DNA of 64,000 nt, from NCBI GenBank assembly GCA_964350195.1, contig CAYGJB010000001.1, positions 43,219-107,218 of the forward strand, in the 5' to 3' direction. Origin of the DNA: JAJCZB01 sp964350195 (GTDB lineage Bacteria; Babelota; Babeliae; Babelales; Vermiphilaceae). This document shows positions 59,986 through 64,000 of this stretch, one piece after another. The first letter of the stretch is position 1; every line of letters starts with the position of its first letter. A program made the position numbers and the translations under genes. Below the pieces are notes generated by a model. That model was not told the DNA's origin, made no database searches, and was given only the letters and a program-made list of their open reading frames with translations.

Positions 59986-60969
59986 GTGGTGAATAAAACG
60001 TACAAGCGTACTGTTTTTCTTTTTCTTATTCTATCGCAGAGAGTTGTCGCAATGGGCTCTGAGCCTATCGATACGGCTCGTTTTTTGGCTGAGCGCTATG
60101 AACTGTCAAAAGGTGATTTGGCATTAAACGCCAGCAATAACTTTACTCATCACAACGGGACTAAGATTGATTATGCTATTAATCCTGTGGATGACGAGTA
60201 TTCGCTGTTGGAATACACAAAACCAGCACGTGCTAAGCGGCCGCCGCATTATGTAGGCAATAATATTCGAGAGGCAGTGCGAAATGCTGCGAGCGATATC
60301 CTGAATCTTCATAAAAATTTGTTTACTTGGAATAGCTTCAAAGTAATTTGCTCAATGTTTCCGCTTTTTGTGGGGGCTCGGATTCTTGATGAAAAGCTGC
60401 AGCGTTGCTTCTATGATGCACAAAATCACAAGAATATAAATCAGCTGCCCAAATGGTGTCATACTATTGCAAAACTAAGTATTGGAATACCGATTGTGCT
60501 ACTTGGAAGCGATGCCTTTTTTTCTTTGAATGATGAAAAGCGGTGGACTGGTCAAATTCTTCTTTTAGGAATGCCGTTCGTGATATGGGCTAAAAAGCTA
60601 GTGAAGAAAATAAAATTTGATGCTTGTTTGCGTCCGTGGCATGAAAAATATAGCTGCGAAAAGCGTTCATATGGAGGATTTCCATCGGGGCACATGGCTC
60701 AAGCATTGTACATGGCGGTTCTTTATGGTTCTCGCTATGGTCCGCGGTATGCAGTGCCGTTGGGTGGGATAGCTGCGCTTATTGGGGTTACCTTTCTTAA
60801 CTGTAATCGTCATTACATGTCTCAGCTTATTGCGGGGGGTGCCTTTGGCACATTGTATGCGCTTGCTGCGAGTAAAGTAGTGGATCAAAAGCTTGCCGAT
60901 CGTGTGAAGCTTGGGATTATGGTGGATGAAGTTGGCCATCCAACGTTCTCTGCCACCGTTCGGTGGTAA
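59986..60969 (+). CDS. Degenerate PAP2-like membrane protein
   Basis: 327 residues; GTG start (a second GTG at 59989), G-rich ribosome site, possible signal peptide. The C-terminal half resembles PAP2/phosphatidic acid phosphatases: DACLRPWHEKY, PSGH at residues 233-236, and NRHYMSQLIAGG with H276. Relative to the third motif S-R-x5-H-x3-D, the Ser-Arg becomes T-F and the final Asp is Gln, so catalysis is doubtful. About four hydrophobic segments. Lipid or undecaprenyl-phosphate substrates would be the default guess. Confidence 0.72.
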   Translation: MVNKTYKRTVFLFLILSQRVVAMGSEPIDTARFLAERYELSKGDLALNASNNFTHHNGTKIDYAINPVDDEYSLLEYTKPARAKRPPHYVGNNIREAVRNAASDILNLHKNLFTWNSFKVICSMFPLFVGARILDEKLQRCFYDAQNHKNINQLPKWCHTIAKLSIGIPIVLLGSDAFFSLNDEKRWTGQILLLGMPFVIWAKKLVKKIKFDACLRPWHEKYSCEKRSYGGFPSGHMAQALYMAVLYGSRYGPRYAVPLGGIAALIGVTFLNCNRHYMSQLIAGGAFGTLYALAASKVVDQKLADRVKLGIMVDEVGHPTFSATVRW

Positions 60970-61031
60970 ACATCTTATTTTTTCCTGTTATACTGAAATT
61001 CTTGATAATCACTCTTATTTCAGGGCTTTAT

Positions 61032-61994
61032 ATGAGTTTTTGGGACGAAAAAATTAAGATCGGTAATCGATCATTTCCTCGTTTTATCGGGGGACCACTG
61101 GATGGTATCACTGATTCGCCGTTTCGCCAGCTTGTGCGAGACTTCTCTAAGGAGGAGCTTTTGTATACCGAGATGCGGCATGTGCGATGCATCTCGCATG
61201 AGCGTGGTGCTGAAAAAGCGTTACGTTTTGAGCAATTTGAGCGGCCATTAAATTTTCAGGTGGCAGCGAATTCGGTGGATGGTGTTGAGAAGGCGTGCGA
61301 GCATATTCTTGCTCGTGGCGTGGATGCGGTTGATTTGAATGTTGGGTGTCCTGCACGGAACGTAATCGGTTCAGGATCAGGCTCTGCTTTAATGGCGGAT
61401 GTGCCGCGATTAAAGAAAATCATACAAACATTTCGCGCAGCACTACCTATTCCCTTTACAGTTAAAATTCGTTCTGGTTTTAAAGAATGTAATGCTATTG
61501 AAGTTGCAAAGATGCTTGAAGATTGTGGTGTTGATGCAATAGCTATTCATCCGCGGTTGCAGCCGCAAAAGTTTGAAGGGCGACCGGACTATCAGCTTGC
61601 TGCTGAAGTTAAAAAGGCTGTATCGATACCGATTATTATTTCGGGCGGCGTAGTTAATTTTAAAACAGCGCAGCTTGTACATGAGCAGACTGGTGTGGAT
61701 GGTTTTTTGATTGGGCGTGGTATTTGGGCTAAGCCATGGAAACTGTATGAATTGCAGGCGCATGCGCAGGGAAAACCGTATATTGTTGATAATCAGACGT
61801 TACTTAGCTATTCCTTAAAACATCTTGATGGTATGATCAATTATTATGGCCCGCACGGGCTTTTTGTATTTAGAAAGCATCTGCCGTTTTATGTGAAAGG
61901 GCACCGGGAAGCAACAGAGATTCGCCGCCAGCTCATGGGGCTGCAGAATGAATTAGAATTACGTAAGAGGTTACTCGCTTTTTTTGGAGTGTAG
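61032..61994 (+). CDS. dus: tRNA-dihydrouridine synthase
   Basis: FMN enzyme reducing tRNA uridines. 320 residues from ATG 61032 (AGGG ahead); the upstream in-frame codon at 60963 overlaps the PAP2 gene. GGPLDGITDSPFRQLVRDF, the catalytic Cys in DLNVGCPARNVIGSGSGSAL, the VKIRSGF, AIHPR and ISGGVV FMN-site motifs, and the GFLIGRGIWAKPW end. Subtype A, B or C not assigned. Confidence 0.92.
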   Translation: MSFWDEKIKIGNRSFPRFIGGPLDGITDSPFRQLVRDFSKEELLYTEMRHVRCISHERGAEKALRFEQFERPLNFQVAANSVDGVEKACEHILARGVDAVDLNVGCPARNVIGSGSGSALMADVPRLKKIIQTFRAALPIPFTVKIRSGFKECNAIEVAKMLEDCGVDAIAIHPRLQPQKFEGRPDYQLAAEVKKAVSIPIIISGGVVNFKTAQLVHEQTGVDGFLIGRGIWAKPWKLYELQAHAQGKPYIVDNQTLLSYSLKHLDGMINYYGPHGLFVFRKHLPFYVKGHREATEIRRQLMGLQNELELRKRLLAFFGV

Positions 61995-61995
61995 T

Positions 61996-62778
61996 ATGCA
62001 GTTTAATTGGAAATCATTCGCTACTGCTTTTGTTTCTTTAATACTGATCGGCTGGTTGAGTTTTTTTACTAATGCAATGCGTTATGCTGTTTCGATTGTT
62101 TCTTATCCTGCCCTTTTTAGCAATGCCTATATTGTTGAACCACTCATAAGAAGCCGCAATGAAACTAAAGAGTATAAGGCGCTGCAAGCAGAAGTATGCC
62201 ATTTAAAAAAAGAATATGAAACAGTGCAACGGCAATGCGTACAGCTCAGAGCGAAGCTTTCTTACTTAAATGGCATCAAGGAAATTAAAAAATTCAGTAA
62301 GCGCTATGCTGAAGCTGGCATTATTACTAAGATCCTTGCGCGTAGCTTTACAAGCGAAGGGCATTATTTTCTCATAGATGCCGGGGAAAACGAGTCTACT
62401 TTAAAAGATATGGTGGTTTTATATAATGATACCGTGGTGGGTAAAGTGGTGGAGGTGTATCCACGTCATAGTAAAGTCTGCCTAGTAACCGATAGTCAAT
62501 GCAAAATTGGTGCATATTGCGCTGCATCACGTGCAGCAGGGATTCATGAGGGGTGTAATGAAATCGGTACAACTCGCTTAAATTATGTGGATCATCTTTC
62601 CAAAGTTGATGAGGGAGAGCTAATTCTTACCAGTGGCGATGGGCTTGTATTTCCGGAAGGATTTGCCCTTGGCACAGTTGCAAGCATTAGATCGGATGGG
62701 CTTTATAAGCACGTTTCGGTGAAGCCACTCTGTGATTTACATACGATTGGCTACTGTGTGTTGATGGCCAAAAGCTGA
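61996..62778 (+). CDS. mreC: Rod shape-determining protein MreC
   Basis: Links the cytoplasmic MreB filament to periplasmic wall synthesis. 260 residues from ATG 61996, one base after the dus stop, with TTGGAG ahead. N-terminal membrane helix, coiled coil (about residues 55-95), then the two-barrel MreC domain: YFLIDAGENESTLKDMVVLY, VGKVVEVYPRHSKVCLVTD and LILTSGDGLVFPEGFALGTV. mreB and mreD are not in the window. A peptidoglycan wall is implied, in keeping with SpoIID. Confidence 0.93.
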   Translation: MQFNWKSFATAFVSLILIGWLSFFTNAMRYAVSIVSYPALFSNAYIVEPLIRSRNETKEYKALQAEVCHLKKEYETVQRQCVQLRAKLSYLNGIKEIKKFSKRYAEAGIITKILARSFTSEGHYFLIDAGENESTLKDMVVLYNDTVVGKVVEVYPRHSKVCLVTDSQCKIGAYCAASRAAGIHEGCNEIGTTRLNYVDHLSKVDEGELILTSGDGLVFPEGFALGTVASIRSDGLYKHVSVKPLCDLHTIGYCVLMAKS

Positions 62779-62950
62779 TTTTAAAGGGGAAAAATTGATA
62801 AAGGAGGTTCCCCGAGCTTTTTAAGCTCTACGTGCATCACTTTCTCACAATATCAGGGTAAGGGAGATATTTTCAGCTTTTCGTTAGATGAACATCGAGT
62901 ATTGCTTAACTATTTTTCTAAATAACTCTGTATTGTTGCGATTAACTCCT

Positions 62951-62992
62951 CCTTTTTAGTAAAATGAGTTAAAGGTATTATTACTAAAAAGG
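62951..62992 (+). promoter_or_regulatory. Inverted repeat overlapping a ribosome site
   Basis: CCTTTTTAGTAA and TTACTAAAAAGG form a perfect 12-bp inverted repeat with an 18-base loop. The right arm runs into the GGGG ribosome site of the gene starting at 63000, so a transcript hairpin could hide it. The rest of the 221-base gap shows nothing coding. Confidence 0.6.
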
Positions 62993-62999
62993 GGAAAGT

Positions 63000-63443
63000 A
63001 TGAAAAAAATGTTAATGGTAGGGTTTATTTTATCTATTGGCTCTATATGGTCTATGAATGATCAAGAAAAGATAGCGCAGCAGCTTGGTAGGGTTGAATC
63101 ACTTATTATGCAGACGCGTGAGCAACTGCCAAATATTAAATATCTTTCTCAGCAAAATCAAGTTCAATTTTTTGATACGCGCATTGGTGATATTCAACAG
63201 CTTATTCAGCAGATAAAAGGGGAATTGAGCCAAGACCAATTGGACGTTGAGTTAGTTAAAAGCGCTCTTTCTGGTTTAAATGAAGTGGCTGCTGATTTAC
63301 ATGCTCGCAAGATGGCGCTGCCGCAAATAAAATATAAACCTGGTCAAAAGACGCACGGTCCTCGGGGAAGGACAGTGAGCCAGCCTACGGGTCCCAAGCG
63401 GACTCCACCAACAAGAAAGCCGTCTCCAGAGTGCAGTAGGTAA
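63000..63443 (+). CDS. Secreted Gln-rich helical orphan
   Basis: Not recognised. 147 residues. Signal peptide MKKMLMVGFILSIGSIWSMN, a glutamine-rich helical region (QQLGRVESLIMQTREQLPNI, DIQQLIQQIKGELSQDQLDV), then a proline/basic tail (GPRGRTVSQPTGPKRTPPTR). GGGG ribosome site inside the inverted repeat described separately. Possibly periplasmic. Confidence 0.68.
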   Translation: MKKMLMVGFILSIGSIWSMNDQEKIAQQLGRVESLIMQTREQLPNIKYLSQQNQVQFFDTRIGDIQQLIQQIKGELSQDQLDVELVKSALSGLNEVAADLHARKMALPQIKYKPGQKTHGPRGRTVSQPTGPKRTPPTRKPSPECSR

Positions 63444-63490
63444 TTATTCAGTAGTTAATTTTTAATGTTAAGAGCTATGGAGTTAAAGAG

Positions 63491-64000
63491 ATGCGATTCA
63501 TCAAGACATACGTACATTATGCTATTTTGGGAGCTTTGCTCTTTTCTTCTGTCACTCCATTAGCACAAGCTGTTCCAGAACCATCAAAAAAATATAATGT
63601 GAAATGGGTATTCAACCAACTTGATGCAGGTTATAACCGCTTTAAGTTACAAGGGCGTTTGCGCATTGCCAATGGTCTCAAGCGATTTGCTGTGCCTTCA
63701 GAGCAAGAAAATGAGGCAGTGCGTAAATGGGTTGAGGGGGACACGCTCAGCTTGCAAGATAAAAAGATTTGGCAAGCGTTTCGAAATAGGGCGCTTATGC
63801 ATCCAGGGGCAATTATTGCCATAGTGAGTACCATTCTCGTTATTCTTGCTGTTGCAGGAGGAGCAGTATATGCCCGTAGAAGCAGAAATAAGAAGAAATT
63901 AAAGGCAGAACAACAAGAAAAAGAGCGACTAGAGCAAGAACAACAAGAAAAAGAGCGGCAGCGGCTTGAACAACTAGAAAAAGAGCGGCAGCGGCTTGAA
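63491..64000 (+). CDS. Membrane-anchored coiled-coil protein, 3' end outside
   Basis: Not recognised; 170 codons are visible with no stop. ATG 63491 with AAAGAG ahead. Signal peptide (LGALLFSSVTPLAQA), a short extracytoplasmic region, one membrane helix (IIAIVSTILVILAVAGGAVY), a basic stop-transfer (RRSRNKKK), then a Glu/Gln/Arg/Lys coiled coil in short repeats (QQEKERLEQE, EKERQRLEQ). The repeated DNA units are near-identical. With signal peptide plus helix, the coil would face the cytoplasm. Confidence 0.72.
   Translation, partial: MRFIKTYVHYAILGALLFSSVTPLAQAVPEPSKKYNVKWVFNQLDAGYNRFKLQGRLRIANGLKRFAVPSEQENEAVRKWVEGDTLSLQDKKIWQAFRNRALMHPGAIIAIVSTILVILAVAGGAVYARRSRNKKKLKAEQQEKERLEQEQQEKERQRLEQLEKERQRLE

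Noticed and set aside
62798..62806. Orphan perfect AAAGGAGGT sequence after mreC
   Set aside because: No start codon lies at a usable distance and the following frame closes quickly.
63880..64000. Short repeats at the window end as a CRISPR or minisatellite
   Set aside because: They are in-frame coiled-coil codon repeats within an open reading frame.

Overview
The window is one stretch of a low-GC, gene-dense bacterial chromosome. It carries Shine-Dalgarno sites, sigma70-like promoters, Rho-independent terminators, the full str-S10-spc-alpha ribosomal block and three tRNAs. A cluster of secreted ankyrin-repeat proteins, many small orphan proteins with signal peptides, MreC, a SpoIID-like protein, an ATP-dependent DNA ligase and the absence of ribosomal L30 suggest a reduced, probably protist-associated lineage. 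The best guess is Candidatus Dependentiae (TM6). That placement is inference from gene content, not from a phylogenetic marker search.

Layout. 1-2.8 kb: yidC (5' end outside the window), recR and pepP in one direction. 2.8-6.9 kb: an NhaC antiporter, rplM without rpsI, a secreted glycine-rich orphan and the site-2 protease RseP. 7.1-26.5 kb: one continuous plus-strand block, rpsL-rpsG-fusA-tuf, then S10, spc (with secY, adk, map, infA, rpmJ) and alpha (rpsM-rpsK-rpsD-rpoA-rplQ), ending with an Nfu-like iron-sulfur scaffold. There is a good promoter before rpsL and another between rpsS and rplV. 26.5-29.6 kb, minus strand: serS-DUF58-DUF4381, and HU with its own promoter and terminator. 29.7-32.8 kb: TatD nuclease, a sodium/solute symporter, a DUF457 membrane protein and a tiny secreted zinc-finger-like protein.

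32.9-35.9 kb is the accessory heart of the window: three tandem, paralogous, secreted ankyrin-repeat genes. They share a promoter with an 18-bp spacer and a C-terminal motif resembling an F-box. The middle copy is frameshifted in its signal peptide by an exact 17-bp tandem duplication and contains a 100-N assembly gap. A decayed copy of the 3' end of the neighbouring spoIID gene lies between two of them, which records how the cluster was duplicated.

35.9-42.2 kb, minus strand: spoIID, RNase HI, a zinc-ribbon coiled-coil protein, a tRNA with anticodon CAT, gapA, endonuclease IV and a phosphohexomutase. 42.4-49.5 kb: sbcC, a frameshifted small secreted gene, a secreted LRR protein, hemW, an FMN-binding split-barrel protein and a long acidic secreted coiled-coil protein. 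49.6-54.4 kb: tRNA-Leu, secD (no secF), tRNA-Met, pgsA, plsY and ATP-dependent DNA ligase. 54.5-64 kb: a hexulose-phosphate-synthase-like enzyme, an orphan, rsmG, a MATE transporter, gatC-gatA, a degenerate PAP2 protein, dus, mreC and two secreted orphans, the last running off the end.

Core functions represented are translation, protein export and membrane insertion (YidC, SecY, SecD), phospholipid synthesis (PgsA, PlsY), wall and shape (MreC, SpoIID) and repair (RecR, SbcC, Nfo, ligase). The most unusual features are the duplicating ankyrin cluster and the two broken secreted-protein genes. No CRISPR array, rRNA, prophage or insertion sequence was seen.
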